Shown piece by piece: positions 33,018-45,751 of a DNA stretch of 64,000 bases. Made by a program: the position numbers and the translations under genes. Position 1 is the first letter of the stretch. Each line of letters opens with the position of its first letter. The DNA is taken from the NCBI RefSeq assembly GCF_030272615.1, contig NC_081405.1, positions 569,219,095-569,283,094 on the forward strand. The letters run 5' to 3'. The stretch is from Cryptomeria japonica. Lineage: Eukaryota; Streptophyta; Pinopsida; Cupressales; Cupressaceae. A model generated the notes under the pieces. That model was not told the origin of the DNA, made no database searches, and was given only the letters and a program-made list of their open reading frames with translations.

Positions 33018-35140
33018 TTTTGCCCCTCTTTGAGACAATGCGATTCCAAGCGTTGTTTCAAAGAAAAATAATGAAAATTCCCCAGACAATAACAATGACA
33101 TATGCATGCCCCCTCGAGGAATTGGCCGGAAAAAGCCAGAAAAGAGGCCAAGTGATCGATAAGAATGACAAAAAATGATAGGTGCGAACAAACTGCCAAA
33201 ATTGACAGAAGAAGTGTTAGTAAGAAGAAATTAGATAGAGGACAGTTAGAGATGAAGAAAAACTTTCTTTTACAAATGCACATAAGTAGGTGAGAGCCTT
33301 TATTTAATGTAGCAAAGCGGATACAGAGCATCATGGCATTGAAGGCCAGAGCTAGAACGCAACCCCTTTTGCAAAAGATAGGCACATCGCACACAAGGAA
33401 TGAGTGAAGCATCCTAGGGTGCATACATCAAGGGTCAAGGTATGTGCGGCATTCACAAAGAGAATGTACTTATCACAGACACCCAATGATATAGTTGCCC
33501 CAGTTTGTGACAAACATTCCACAAACAACAAACACAACAAAAAAAGGAAAGGGACCATGAACCATCCCGGACACTCTAAATCACTTAGTAAAATCATCGA
33601 GAAACATAGGAACATGATCGAAGCCAAAGATAAATCAGTAAAAAGATAAGACGCACAAATTCAACCAAGTCAATCAAACAGTCTGATCATCATTGTCAAA
33701 GGTGGAAAACAAGAATGATCATGTTGTCTGGTTTTAGGGAATGCGGTACCCCGTCTAAGACAGGACACAATCTGGTTTCGAGTATACCACACCCTGTACA
33801 AGACCCATGATAATAGTGACAAGGACAAATGATATTGATGTTGATTGATTGATATGACAATTTTGATTAGTTTGCATGTCTAGTTTGATTGAAAAAGTTC
33901 ATCTATTAATGCGTGATTTCATTAAAGTGCAGTATGTGATTGTATGTCGTTGGAGGGATGCTCAGTGATCTGTCTTATGCACAAAGGGGATATTGTTTTG
34001 TTTTGCTTTTTGAGTTTTTACAATTTTTTTTTTTTGTGTTCATTTTTTTTTTTCAGGACTTTATTTGATATTTCTGTGATTTATTTCAGGACATTTTTCA
34101 ATTTTTATGATTTTGCCCCCAGTGTCTAGCAAGGCAAGGAATATGATAGGTGAATAAATAGGCTTTCTGAAATGATGGTGGATAGAGGGAAGACAAAGGC
34201 CTTTTATTATGGAGACAAAGTGGATGCAATTTTCAAGGGCTATGGCGTGATGGGACAAGAGACTGGATATGACAATGTAAAGCAGTGACATGGCATGAGG
34301 GACATGTCAAGAAGTTTTTGAAACCATGTTTAAATTTTGCGTCCTTATGTCAGATCAAGATCAAGGAATGAAAAAGAGTGTATGGATAGTGATAAGATAT
34401 GGATAGGATAAGGGAGACCAAGAATGGATAAGGGACATGGACTGAAGGTCAGGATAGGATATGGGATAGTGGCAGAAAGTTGCAATAAGATAGGGAATAT
34501 GGATGAAAAGTTATAATAAGCAAATGGATAAAGACCAAAAGCTATGATGGACTCAAAGCTGCAAACAAGATGCATGATGCTCATGAAGATCCTCAACTTT
34601 GTCAAGATCAAAAGGTGGAAAGGAAAACTGGACATGAGGGACAATAGGATATGAAGGGGTAATGACATGGTATGATAGGATAATGAAGGGCAATAGGATA
34701 TGAAGGAGGAAACCTGCCCCCAAGTGTGGTGTGCAAGAAGTTCATAATTATGCATGATGCCTGTTTGCCAGGTTTTCATCACGGTACTTTCCCAAGGTGC
34801 TTGTTTGCTAGGTTTTCACCAGTGGACAAATTATTTTTGCTATACTTTTTTTTCTTTTGTCTGTTTTTTTTCTCACATTTTTTTTGTATTTTGACTCTTT
34901 CAATAGAAGATGGACACATGATAGGGGATGGAAGAAGGACTCAAGCATCTTTTTTGTTTGGATAGTAGCCTTGGAAAAAAAAAAATGGACCATGACCTTT
35001 AAAAGTATGCTCAAAGATGTTGGTAGGATAAGGACATGGAAAAAGAGATGAAACTAAGGCAAGGATTTATGCAAGGGATGGACCAAAGGGATCGAAGGAT
35101 GGAAAATATGAATTGGATAATAGATAGGGTATTGGAAGAA
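33018..35140 (-). other. 3' UTR of element E with polypurine tract
   Basis: Directly beside the LTR the minus strand reads AAAGAGGGGCAAAA, the polypurine tract, identical to that of D before 55525. Further homology to D: the CCTCGAGG block (33112-33119), the Phe-codon-rich stretch, the TCCTGAAA repeats (about 34020-34100) and the paired GTGAAAACCT blocks (about 34765-34830). The region where D carries its PMD cassette is simply absent at about 33195-33212. No coding sequence seen. Confidence 0.75.
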
Positions 35141-35711
35141 CTATGCTTCAGTGGATGGAAATGAAGGCAAGATCGACATTGGCACACACCTTGAGGGGTG
35201 ATGGACTGATGGACGAAAGACGTATTTTGGATATTGAGATTTTGACGAAGGAAAGGCTATGGATTTTGGGACATAAGGGCCCAAAATGGATAAAGAAGGT
35301 GATGGAGGAATAGACTTGGAATGTTTGGATGGAGGAATAGCAATTGTAGATGCCAATTTTGATTTTTCTTTAGGCTTTTGTGCTTCAAGGAGTTGCTTCG
35401 GGATCCACATGGTTTTTGATGTTGCATGCTTTTGTGGTTCCTTGGAGTGCATTGCTTGCACAAGGGATTTAGGAACCCATATAGATTTTGAATTTTTTTT
35501 TTTTAGCAATGGGCCTTTGTGACCTTTTGGATTTTTCCTTTTCTTTTTGGCTCATATTTTTCTTTGCTTTGACATGTTGATCCTTGAATACATGTGGATT
35601 GCTAGACTTATGATGTTTATGCTTGGCATCCAAATTGCTTGGGGGGGAAAAGAAATGCATGGATGGATATGAATGAAATGGACTTCTTTTGGATTGATGA
35701 AATTTACTCAA
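35141..35711 (-). pseudogene. Continuation of E ORF: basic Ser/Pro/Lys-rich segment
   Basis: Two overlapping frames (35711-35469 and 35509-35141) join at a run of about 12 A residues (plus-strand T run at 35496-35507), a classic slippage point. The protein is Lys/Ser/His-rich, and repeats the motif SILGPYVP near its end, which also appears as SILGPYIP just before the stop of the frame upstream. This suggests it is the C-terminal continuation of the 35724-37883 frame. Function unknown. Confidence 0.5.
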
Positions 35712-35723
35712 GGATGTGTGCCT

Positions 35724-37328
35724 TTATTGACCTTGCATAGAGGATGAAGGGATATAAGGACCTAAGATGGATGGAAGGGATGATGGGGAAGGGATATGTT
35801 TGGATTGTGATTGAGGGATACCAACATCTTGAGAGTGAGTTGTGTAGACATGACCCTTAAGATATTCCTTGATATGGAGGGGTTCTTTCTTATGGAGATC
35901 TACTCCTTTGCCTTTATGAATATCTTGACTTGTAGGATACTCTTTTTGTTGGGAAGAAGACGTGAGTCCTTTATGAGGTGGATATGATATGAGAGAAATA
36001 ATGAGATCTTGAAGTGGATCAGATTGGACCAAAGTGGAAGAACCCATTATGCATGTCGAGGGTTCATGAACATCTTGCACTGACACATTAGAATCATGAG
36101 GGGGATTAGGATAATGGGGGGGACTAGGATTGTGTAGTGGACATGGTTCAATGACAGGCTCTTCAAGAGATGGAATGGGAGAAATAATGGGATCATCAAA
36201 AGAAATGCGATCTTGGAGTGGATATGCAGGATTAAGACAAGGAGATGGAGGAACAAAAAGATCTTGTGGAGGATTTAAAGGAATAGTTTGATCTTGACAA
36301 GGAGGAAGATCAATGGAATCCTCTTTAAAGGTGCTTTTCTCTTGACTTTTAATGGAATCATCATAAAGGATGGAAAAGATATCTTGAATATCAATGGGAT
36401 TTGAAAGGACATTTTTTTCATGAAATGGAAGGGGATCGTTTGGGATTGGATGGACTGGGATATCTTGATCTTGCTCAGGGAATGGAGTGTCAATAGGACT
36501 TTGGATAGGATGGACAAGAATAGGGGAATCATTGTGAGTGTCTGGGGAAATTGGATCCTGGTCAACAATTAGATGGGATGATAAGGTTTCAGGATCTTGA
36601 TCTTGATCTATTTCAAGACACGTTTCTTCATGCTCTAAACTATCCTCTTGACATGAGGTTGGAATTTGGATATACATGGGGGATTTTGACAAAGGATCAA
36701 TGCTTTGGCACGAAGGAAATGCACTTTGAACATTTGTGATGGATTCTGGCCAAGAATCAATGCTTGAACATGAGGAAGAGGGACTTTGAATGGGGTCCTC
36801 TAAAATAGGTAATGGCAATAAAGTTTGTGGTGGCATTGGGTCTTGTATTTCTGAAACATGACAAGGATGTGCATCATGAACTGGATTATCGTGGCAATCA
36901 ATTATGGATAGCCCTTGGATAATTGCATCCTTGGGTGTATTGTTTGATGACGACAATATAGAATGTTCTTGTGAAACTTCTAAAGGTGTAGGGATAGATG
37001 CCATTGGAGAGTCAATTTGCTTGCGAGGGGATGAGGCATTGCTAGACATAAGTGTATTATCTTGATCTTCCTCAAAGAACTCACTTGGTAGTTTCCTTAA
37101 GATCCTTGCAATAAAGCCACCTTTCTTTTGAGGTTTTGACATGGTTGTATCTGGAATTTGAACTTGTTTGGCAAGGAGTTGGTTCTGATCTAATGTCATG
37201 TTTTGATATTGGACTTGGTTCAATTGTTCTGACATGTTTGAAACTTGGGTTGGTGTGTGCTGCAACCTTTGTTTTTGAATGTTTGGTTGTGGTTGTTGAC
37301 ATTGATATTCCACCATTGGTTGAACCAT
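35724..37328 (-). CDS. E ORF: intact Pro/Ser/Asp/Gln-rich protein
   Basis: With 534 open codons this is the longest uninterrupted frame in the window, in an otherwise decayed setting. The start of the track (MVQPMVEYQ) follows an in-frame stop and is likely internal; the natural start is probably 37883. The sequence is Gln-rich at first, has a short basic patch (KPQKKGGFIARILRKL), then a long low-complexity part rich in Pro, Ser, Asp and Ile, with repeated DP-x-x-SP and HPI-x-x-P elements. It is probably disordered. No zinc knuckle, protease or polymerase motif. Function unknown; a structural or RNA-packaging role is only a guess. Confidence 0.6.
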   Translation of the reverse strand: MVQPMVEYQCQQPQPNIQKQRLQHTPTQVSNMSEQLNQVQYQNMTLDQNQLLAKQVQIPDTTMSKPQKKGGFIARILRKLPSEFFEEDQDNTLMSSNASSPRKQIDSPMASIPTPLEVSQEHSILSSSNNTPKDAIIQGLSIIDCHDNPVHDAHPCHVSEIQDPMPPQTLLPLPILEDPIQSPSSSCSSIDSWPESITNVQSAFPSCQSIDPLSKSPMYIQIPTSCQEDSLEHEETCLEIDQDQDPETLSSHLIVDQDPISPDTHNDSPILVHPIQSPIDTPFPEQDQDIPVHPIPNDPLPFHEKNVLSNPIDIQDIFSILYDDSIKSQEKSTFKEDSIDLPPCQDQTIPLNPPQDLFVPPSPCLNPAYPLQDRISFDDPIISPIPSLEEPVIEPCPLHNPSPPHYPNPPHDSNVSVQDVHEPSTCIMGSSTLVQSDPLQDLIISLISYPPHKGLTSSSQQKEYPTSQDIHKGKGVDLHKKEPLHIKEYLKGHVYTTHSQDVGIPQSQSKHIPSPSSLPSILGPYIPSSSMQGQ

Positions 37329-37883
37329 TTATGGACATTGTATAGTTGGTTGGACATATTGTTGAAATTGGACCATTGGTTGTATTGCTTGTATATGTTG
37401 AACAATTGGTTGAACCATTGGTTGTATTGGTTGAAAATCTGATTGATAGTAAACACCTTCTTGTTCTTGTTGTGGAGGCACATAATGTTGAAATTGATGT
37501 TGTCTCCTTTCTTGAAATTGTTTCATCATCTCTATTTGGGAGAGGAGAGCTGGTATGTCTGATCATTCAAGAAGAGATCTTACATCAATTGGCTCAATCT
37601 TTGGATTTCGACCTAGAAATTTTTGAAACATTTTGGACATTTGTGATCTATTCTTCTCAATGTTTTTCACTCTTTATTCCAATATCTCCTCTTCTTGAGC
37701 TAGTTTCTCCTCTAGTTTTTGTATTTGGAGACTTGTTTCATCACAATAAGTTTGATTGATATTGCCTTGTTGTTGGGTTGGATATAATTGTGATTGCCTT
37801 GGATTAAAATTTGATTGCATTGTCGGTTGATACGTCAAACTTTGTTGCATCATTGGTGCTTGGAACCTTGTTTCAATAGACAT
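37329..37883 (-). pseudogene. E ORF, Gln-rich N-terminal part with stops
   Basis: From ATG at 37883 (MSIETRFQAPMMQQ) the same reading direction gives Gln-rich sequence, a short helix (LQIQKLEEKLAQEEE), a stop, VKNIEKNRSQMSKMFQKFL, another stop, and QPMVQPIVQHIQ-type repeats leading into the 534-codon frame. The TGGTTGAACCATTGG-like DNA repeats at about 37315-37430 code for the Gln-Pro-Met-Val repeats. Confidence 0.55.
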
Positions 37884-39691
37884 GTCACTATGCAATGTTT
37901 TGGGGATTTTTTATTTTAAAAGGATGATGTATGATATGCAACTAAATGCAACCTAAATAAATGAAAATGCAATCTATGGCAAGAATGCAACCTATGTTTT
38001 TTGTTGTTTTTCAAGATATGGACAAACTTTTTGAAATGCAAATCTAAAAAGAGACCCTTAGGAAATTGAAAGGATGTTTAGACCTCAAAGGACAAAAGGA
38101 CCAAGTGACAAAAGGACGAAATGACAATTTCTCCCCTATATGCTTGGATACTAAGCTAGGTTTGACCAAATGGCATTGATGACAAAAAGAGAAAAGGTTT
38201 GATAAGGTCTAGACCTCCTAACAATGACTTAGGGTTTATCAAAGATTTGGTTTACTCAAGTATGACAAAACCTAGTTTTGACACTATATGCTAAGGGACA
38301 ATTACTATGCAAATGACCCTAATATGATATGATAATGACCTAAGCTTAATGAAGGGACCTAGGGTATGCAAATGCAAATGTATGACAATGTCAACCTAAG
38401 GAAAAACCTAAGGTTGAATTATGAAATGGTATTACTCTAATGCAAGAGGACACATGCAAAATGGATGACTTTTATTGATATGTGAAAGGAGTATGACTTA
38501 GGTGAAAACCTAACCTTGGTACTTGACAATGACTTTGCAAAATGCAAACCTAGGATGAACCTAAATCTAAGTGATAGGAATGTTGAGACAAGATTTTGAA
38601 AAATGTTTGACAACCATGTTTGAAGGTGTTTTGAACTTTGTTGAATGAATGTACTCTTGTGTTTATCCTTGTTTTGAATCAATTTATCTTGTTTTTGAAA
38701 TGAGACACAATTCAAATTTTGACAAACAAAGAAGACAAGATATTTCAACTTAGACTCAAAACAATCATGCTCATTCACACATTTCTTATGGTAGGCAAGG
38801 ACATTAGATACTTGAGAGGTAGAATTGTTATGGGATTCAAGGAGAATACATAGATGCTTGACCCCATGGACTCCCTTCCATGGCACTCACTTCTCAGGGC
38901 AGCCAAGCATCAGTCCCCATGGAAATCTCCCCATGGAGAATTTAGTATCTCTTCCAAGTATCCGAACTTGTACTTCTCAAGCAACCAGAAGGATTTTTTG
39001 CCTCTAAATACAAGGTGTTTAGTCAGGATTTCTGTCAAGTGTTACTCCTTGGTGTCACGCAAGCGTGATAGAGACATTAAGCCCACCAAGATACCAAACA
39101 AATGTAGTCGCGCAAGCATGATTTAGACCTTGAGGCCCTACTTAGATGTTGATATGAGAAAGAGTTCAAGGTTCATCACTTCCCAAGTAAATACAATTCC
39201 CACCTAACCCTTCCTTCAAAGCTTTTGGTCATCAGGTATTTATTTATAGTGAGTTAGAATGCCAAGGTATTCTAGCCGTACTCACTTTGGGTCGTTCCCT
39301 TCTCACGATTGTCACTCGCTTGCAAAAGAAAATGGTTAGGAAGGCAGGCCCTCTAAAGGTAACACACAATCAAGACATGAGAATGGTATTGAAGATCTGG
39401 ATTTCTGATCACCCTAAGAAGGATGAGAGAATACTCTCCTACTCCAATGTCAAACTCAACAATCAAAGAAAACATACATTCATTCCAACCTATTTAGAAA
39501 TTATACTAGGTGCCTAAATATGAATTTCAAACACAAAGTTTAGTTGTAATCCAAGGCAACCTACAAAAACACCAAAGTTAGAAGTTTGATATGTTTGATC
39601 TTTGACTATCGAATCTGCATAAAATTCGTTAGTAGTTTCATCTTTGTCTTTGCCATGCATAATGCCAAGATGCTGCACAAAGAATTAGTAC
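37884..39691 (-). other. 5' leader of element E (main part)
   Basis: Non-coding sequence that matches 41440-43250 of element D in inverted orientation. It has a cluster of CCATGG sites (38876-38936) also present in D (about 42218-42278). Small frames such as that at 38437-38886 recur in D at 42271 but look non-coding. It ends at the AGTAC duplication where D entered; the first 360 bp of the leader lie at 57007-57364. Confidence 0.75.
39687..39691. repeat. Target-site duplication of D, left (AGTAC)
   Basis: AGTAC before the LTR; repeated at 57002-57006. Confidence 0.93.
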
Positions 39692-41143
39692 TGTAGACAC
39701 CTAAAAATGGTTAACGCTTGCAGGATCATACTTAAACATTTGCGCATTGCCTCATTTTAGGTTTTTGCATCGCATTAACATTTCTCCTAAGTCACGCACT
39801 TGGTTTTTATCATTTGTGAGCATCGAGTCATTCTTCTACACTTCTTCAATCATCTTGCTTTCGAATTTGGTCTTGTCGACAACATTATCCAGTCATGATT
39901 TTGATCGATTTTATCCTGTCACATCAATGTGCATACTCATTTGTCATTATTTTGGACATCGTCAATCCTAATTAGGGTTTTGTCCTCTTATCAATCTTAT
40001 CATCTGGCAATCGATTTGTCATCGATTGTTGTTATGTTCGATCTTGTCATTTTGCGATCAATTTGTCATTGACCATTGTCATTTTCAATCTTGTCCTCTT
40101 GTCAATCTTGTCGTTTTGCGATCGATTTGTCATCAATCGTTGTTTGTCTCAATTATGTCAATTTGGATCAATTAGTCATTGTTCCTCGTCAATTGGTGCA
40201 TTTATCAATCAAATCATTTATCAAATCAAAATCATAATAGAATCAACATCAATTATCTTTCATCAAGACCTAATTGTCATCTTTGCATTGCTAATTCATC
40301 TTCTAGGGTTTCGTGATTTAATCATTTAACCTTGCTTGTCATTTCTCTCTTTAGGATTAATTAATTAATTATTTATCGTAAGTCTTCTTATCACAATTAA
40401 ATGTTCATTTAACTGGCTAATAATTCCTCTCTTTGTGAATTAATTAATAAATGAAAAATTATTAATTAATTCACTTAATTTCCTAATTTTCATCAATTTC
40501 ATCTTTTTCTAATTTCTTAATTCCTCTTTTTCTATTTTTCCATTTTCTAAATTCCTAAGTTCAATTCTCTCCTATTTTTCTCCTAATTTCATGGGAATGA
40601 CATAGAAATTTGTCATAATTTGTCATAACTGACAATCAATCAATTCTTGACATAGAAATTTGTCATAAATTGTCATAAAATCCTTGCATAGCAATTTGTC
40701 ATACACATGTCATAATTTTGCTATTCTTGATTTGAATTTCCTTTTGAATCTCTTCATGCTAATTTGATCTTTTCTCCAATTTATCTATAAATTGGATGAA
40801 TTTCTTCAATCAAAGCCCCTAATCAGATTATCGAATTTCTAATCACTTTGTCAAATCATGCTTCGAGTACTCTTGTGTCAATGTCAATCTTGCTTTCACA
40901 ATTAGGTTTATGCACTAGTAGGTGAGATCCATAACAAAACTATTTGGAGAAGAAAGAAGGACAATGGAGCTGCATGAAAGAAGCATTTAGATCTACATCT
41001 GGTTTGCATAATCTTTTTGAATGTTTCAATTTTAATGTCTCTATTGAGTGTGTTTAGGATAGATCATTGCAATTTGCTTTTGTGATTGAGCTAGATTAGT
41101 ATTTTGATATTGTTTGTGATGATTTCTGAATTCCTATGCTATA
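39692..41143 (+). repeat. 5' LTR of element D
   Basis: It starts TGTAGACACC and ends CTATGCTATA (the 3' copy has CTACA). TATA-like TCTATAAATT lies at 40784-40793 inside a near-palindrome of CCAATTTA and TAAATTGG. Internal repeats: TCTTGTC-rich units at about 40000-40190, and three copies of CATAGNAATTTGTCATA at about 40610-40705. By eye I count about 11 mismatches to the 3' LTR in the first 180 bp and fewer later. Confidence 0.95.
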
Positions 41144-43258
41144 TTAATTGGTGAACCTAACATGAACACTATCCATCTAACCCCTTTACTGTGTTTTTGA
41201 GTGCTTTTGAGTTGATTTGCAGGTCAAAAAACCCAAAAACAGGGCAGTGCAGTGTTTTCTGGGGACTTCTGCGCCTGTGTAAGACAACTTGTGCCTATGT
41301 TAAGCATTATGTGCTTGTGTTAGAGACATTTTGTGCTTGTGTTATGAGTTTTGCACCCGTGTCATGGGTTCTATGCTTGTGTAAAGTCCAGAAACAGAGG
41401 TGAAAATGCAGTGTTTTACTTCAAAATTGTTTGTTTTTGCATTTTGTTTTCTGCTTTTTGGTTTTTGGTACTAATTATATGTGCAGCATCTTGGCATATG
41501 CATGGCAAAGACAACAAATGAAACTACTAACATGTTTTATGCAGAATCGATAGTCAAAGAATAAACACCTCAAACTTCTAACTTGGGTTTTCCAGGTTGC
41601 CTTGGAGAAACAACTAAACTTTGTGTTTGCAATTAATTTTTAGGCACCTAGTGATTTCTAAATAGGTTGGAATGAACATGTTTTTTCTTTGATTGTTGAG
41701 TGTGACATTGGAGTAGGAGAGTATGCTCTCATCCTACTTAGGGTGATCAGAAATCCAGATCTTCGATACCATGCTCATGTTTTTGATTTGTGTGTCACCT
41801 TTAGAGGACCTGCCTTCCTGACCATTTGCTTTTGCAAGCAAGTGATAATCGTGAGAAGGGAATGACCCAAAGTGAGTATGGATAGAATACCTTGGCATTC
41901 TAACTCACTATAAACAAATACCTGATGAGCGAAAGCTTTGAAGGAAGGGTTACGTGGGAATTGCAGTTACTTGGGAAGTGATGACCCTTGGACTCTTTCT
42001 CATATCAACATCTAAGTAGGACCTCACGGTCTAAATCGTGCTTGTGTGACTACATTTGTTTGGTATCTTGATGGTCTTAATGTCTCAATCACGCTTGCGT
42101 GACATCAAGGAGTAACGCTTAACAGAAATCCTTACTAAACACCTTGTTTTTAGAGGCCAAAAACCCTTCTAGTTGCTTGAGAAGGACAAGTTCGGATACT
42201 TGGAAGAGATACTAAGTTTGCCATGGGGAGATTTCCATGGGGACTGATTCTTGGCTACCCTGAGAAGTGAGTGCCATGGAGGGGAGCTTGTGGGGTCAAG
42301 CATCTATGTATTCTCCTTGAATCCCATAATGAGTGTACCTCTCAAGTACCTAATGTCCTTGCCTACCATAAGAAATGTGGGAATGAGCATGATTGTCTTG
42401 AGTCTATGTTAAAATATCTTGTCTTCTTTACTTATCAAAAGTTGAATTGCATCTCATTTCAAAAGCAAGACAAATTGATTCAAAACAAGGTTAAACATAA
42501 GAGAATTTCATCCAACAAACTTCAAAACACTTTCAAACATGGTTGTCAAACATTGTTCAAAATCTTGTCTTAACATTCATGTCACTTACATTTAGGTTCA
42601 TCCTAGGTTGCATTTTGCAAAGTTCATTGTCAGGTACCAAGGTTAGGTTTCATCTAAGTCATACTCCTTTGCATATCAATAAGGGTCATCCATTTGCATG
42701 TGTCCTCTTACATTAAAGTCATACCATTGTCATACATTGCATACCCTAGGTCTCTTCATTAAGCTTGGGTCATTATCATATCATATTAGAGTCACTTGCA
42801 TATTAATTGTCCCTTTGCATATAGTGTCAAAACTAGGTTTTTGTCATACTTGAGTAATCCAAATCTTTGATAAACCCTAAGTCATTGTTAAGAAGTCTAG
42901 ACCTTGTCAAACCTTTTCTTTTTATGTCATTATTGTCATTTGGTCAAACCTAGCTTAGTATCCAAGCATATAGGGGAGAATTTGTCATTTGTCCTTTTGT
43001 CACTTGGTCCTTTTGTCCTTTGAGGTCTAGACATCATTTCAATTTCCTAAGGGTCTCTTTTTAGATTTGCATTCCAAAAAGTTTGTCAAAATCTTGAAAA
43101 ACAACCAAAAATATAGATTGCATTCTTGCCATAGATTGCATTTTTCATTCATTTAGTTTGCATTTAGTTGCATATCATATATTGTCTTTGAAAAATTCCA
43201 AAAACATTGCATTTGCATAAGTGACATGCTTGTTGAGACAAGATAAAAATCTAAAAAG
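41144..43258 (+). other. 5' leader of D with primer site
   Basis: The leader begins TTAATTGGTGAACCTAAC; TGGTGAACC is the probable primer site, shared with E, but I cannot assign the tRNA. The 2.1-kb leader has no convincing ORF; those at 41191, 42271 are short. It is homologous to the leader of E. Confidence 0.75.
41262..41395 (+). repeat. Minisatellite in D leader (~22 bp units)
   Basis: Five to six degenerate units around TGTGCTTGTGTTA follow each other. The same minisatellite, with a different number of units, lies inverted in E at about 57095-57255. Confidence 0.75.
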
Positions 43259-45739
43259 ATGGGCGAACCAACATATCAACCCATTGACAACATAGAAAAT
43301 TCGCAGTTTCAAACTAGTCAAACAGTGCAAATTGAAGGTTCATCAAACACATCACTACCACCATATGGAACGGTTCAACTTGGACCACCTCCATTATATG
43401 AACTAGTGTTTGTACCTATGAAACCAGGACATGGGAGTGTTCCACCAACTCCAAGAGGAAATGCACCTTCTAATTGGAATCAACCAAACTTGCAACATGA
43501 AATACAAAAATTGTATGAAGAATAAACCCTCTCACAAGGAGTTGGTTCAGATCAAGGCATTCACCAAGAAACGAATCCAAATGTCCAACCAGATTCTTCA
43601 TCAGATTCTAATGCTTCTGATGATGTTGACATGTTCCTTCAAGATCCAAAGATAACAAAAAAGATGGATAAGTTCTTGAACAAGGTCTTTAAGATGTTTC
43701 CACAAAAGTATCTTAACATGATGAGTAATGTGACCTCTTCAAGTGAGCAAATCAATGTGCATGAACAACAAGGTGGTGAGTTGTTAAGTTTCAATCCGCA
43801 TCCAAACGAAGAAAATGCACAACAAGCAACTCAACCTACCTTGATGAGTAAACATGCTTCAAAGGCATTGACAGTGACTATTCCTCAAAAGTCACCATTT
43901 GAGACAATAAATAATCCATTTTTTACTGCAACACCTGTAACACAAGATCAAATAAAGACCATGCAAATATTGACAACTATCCCTCAACAAGAAGTAGTTC
44001 CTCATATGCATAAAATGGGATCAAAATCTAAAATGCAAGAGAGCTTCACAACTGGAATGCCTGATATCACCAATGTCAAAAACAATTCCACGATGCAACA
44101 AAGTTCTTATGTCCCATTAAATTCAATATATTTGCCAAACACTATTGCGACAAATTCTTCGATAATGGCGACACAAAGAGCTACGAATAGTAGTTTGCAC
44201 CAACAACAACTATTGTAACAATTGAGTAATACACAAAAAGTGCAATCGAATGTGCAAACAAGCAATGTACAACAACAAAAATTTTGCATTCGACAACAAA
44301 TTGCAGCGGCTTCGGCACCATTACAAGTTAATGCAAACTTGCAACCATCACAATGGATTGGACAAACAACACAACAAGTTAATACAAGTGCTATACCCCA
44401 TCTTAAGGAGACGCAACGAAAACCACCTAAACAAAGTTTTTTACAAATGATGGGATATACACTACGACAACAATTGGCACAAAGTCAACAAATTCCGATT
44501 TGTCAGCCTCAACACTAACATGTGCCTCAATATGTGCCAAGGCAAACAAGCTATCCTACTTCACAACCGCAATTGGCGCCTGTGCAATATCAACAACATA
44601 CTCAATTGCAATATCAACCTAGGCTACAAGAAGCACAACAACAAGGTCGATATCAAGGCATAGCACAACCGTAACAACAAGAGGTGTACCAAGAACATTA
44701 TATGCTGGAGACACCAAAAACAGCCATTTCAAAGTATCAACAACCGATCGGAAATACTATGTATCGACAAAGAGTACCCACTGGGATTAATGGTGGACCT
44801 CCAAAATCTGATACAATTGTGCAACAACTTGAGAAGTTGCAATGAAAAGTTGACGCGTTAGAAACTAAAGGAACAAAGAAGTTGTATACAGATCAAGATT
44901 TATGTCCTAATCCATTTGACAAGAGTGTATACATGCCTCCATTCCCTAAGCATTTTGAGGCACCTAATTTTGAGAAATATAAAGGGAATGGCAATCCAAA
45001 AGATAACATTCGAGCATTTTTCACGGCATGTACTGAAGTAAGTTATTAGGACACATATTTAATGCACTTGTTTGCACGAAGTCTCATGGGACAAGCCATG
45101 GATTGGTATTCACATCTGCCAGGAAATATAAAGACTTGGTCAGAATTGGCTCAAAATTTTTTATCTCATTTCGCATTCAACATCGACAGTGATGTGACCA
45201 TGTCAGATTTATGCAACACCAAGCAAAAGCAAGATGAACCATTGGTGACTTTCTTGCAACGATGGCGAAGCTTGTATAGTTGTTCTTCCCTAGATAGACC
45301 TGAAGAACAATAAGTGAATCTGTTTATCCAAAATTTGGTCCCAGAAATGATGTATGAACTAAAACTGAAAAGTCCTAGTACTATTGAGAAACTCATTAAG
45401 AAAGGAATGAGCATTGAAATGGCTCTTGTAGCTAAAGGAATTATCAAGCTCAATAAAGACAGTGACAACACAAATTATTCAGGGGACAGAAACAGATTTT
45501 GGTATAAGAACAAGAATGTCACTAATGATGGAGTTGTTGATGCAAGAGCGGTGAATGCAAATCAACCCCCATTCACGATCAAGAAGTTGAGTGTTCCTAA
45601 AATGTCAACTATGGAACAAAATCAAGAACCAATGAGAAATGTTACTCAACAACAACATACTCAACAATATAATCAACAACAAGGCCAACTCCAAAGCCAA
45701 CAGCGCAAACCTTTTCGATCAAGGGATGGGCCTCCTTAA
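43259..45739 (+). pseudogene. gag: gag of element D
   Basis: ATG at 43259 (MGEPTYQPIDN). A long Gln/Pro/Thr-rich N-terminal part with stops runs to about 44850. Then the capsid (Retrotrans_gag) domain: FPKHFEAPNFEKYKGNG, LMHLFARSLMGQAMDWY, WSELAQNFLSHF and FLQRWRSLYS, up to about 45320. A Gln-rich C-terminus follows. At least seven in-frame stops (for example 43523, 44216, 44516, 45047, 45311, 45737), but no obvious frame change. Capsid protein of the particle. Confidence 0.85.
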
Positions 45740-45751
45740 CAATTTACACCA

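Noticed and set aside
41191-41403. 70-codon Cys/Val-rich frame in the D leader
   Set aside because: It is a translation of the minisatellite and is not conserved in E.
42271-42573. 100-codon frame in D leader with a relative at 38437-38886
   Set aside because: Both copies are parts of the homologous leader; stops and shifts differ, and the similarity is what DNA homology alone would give.
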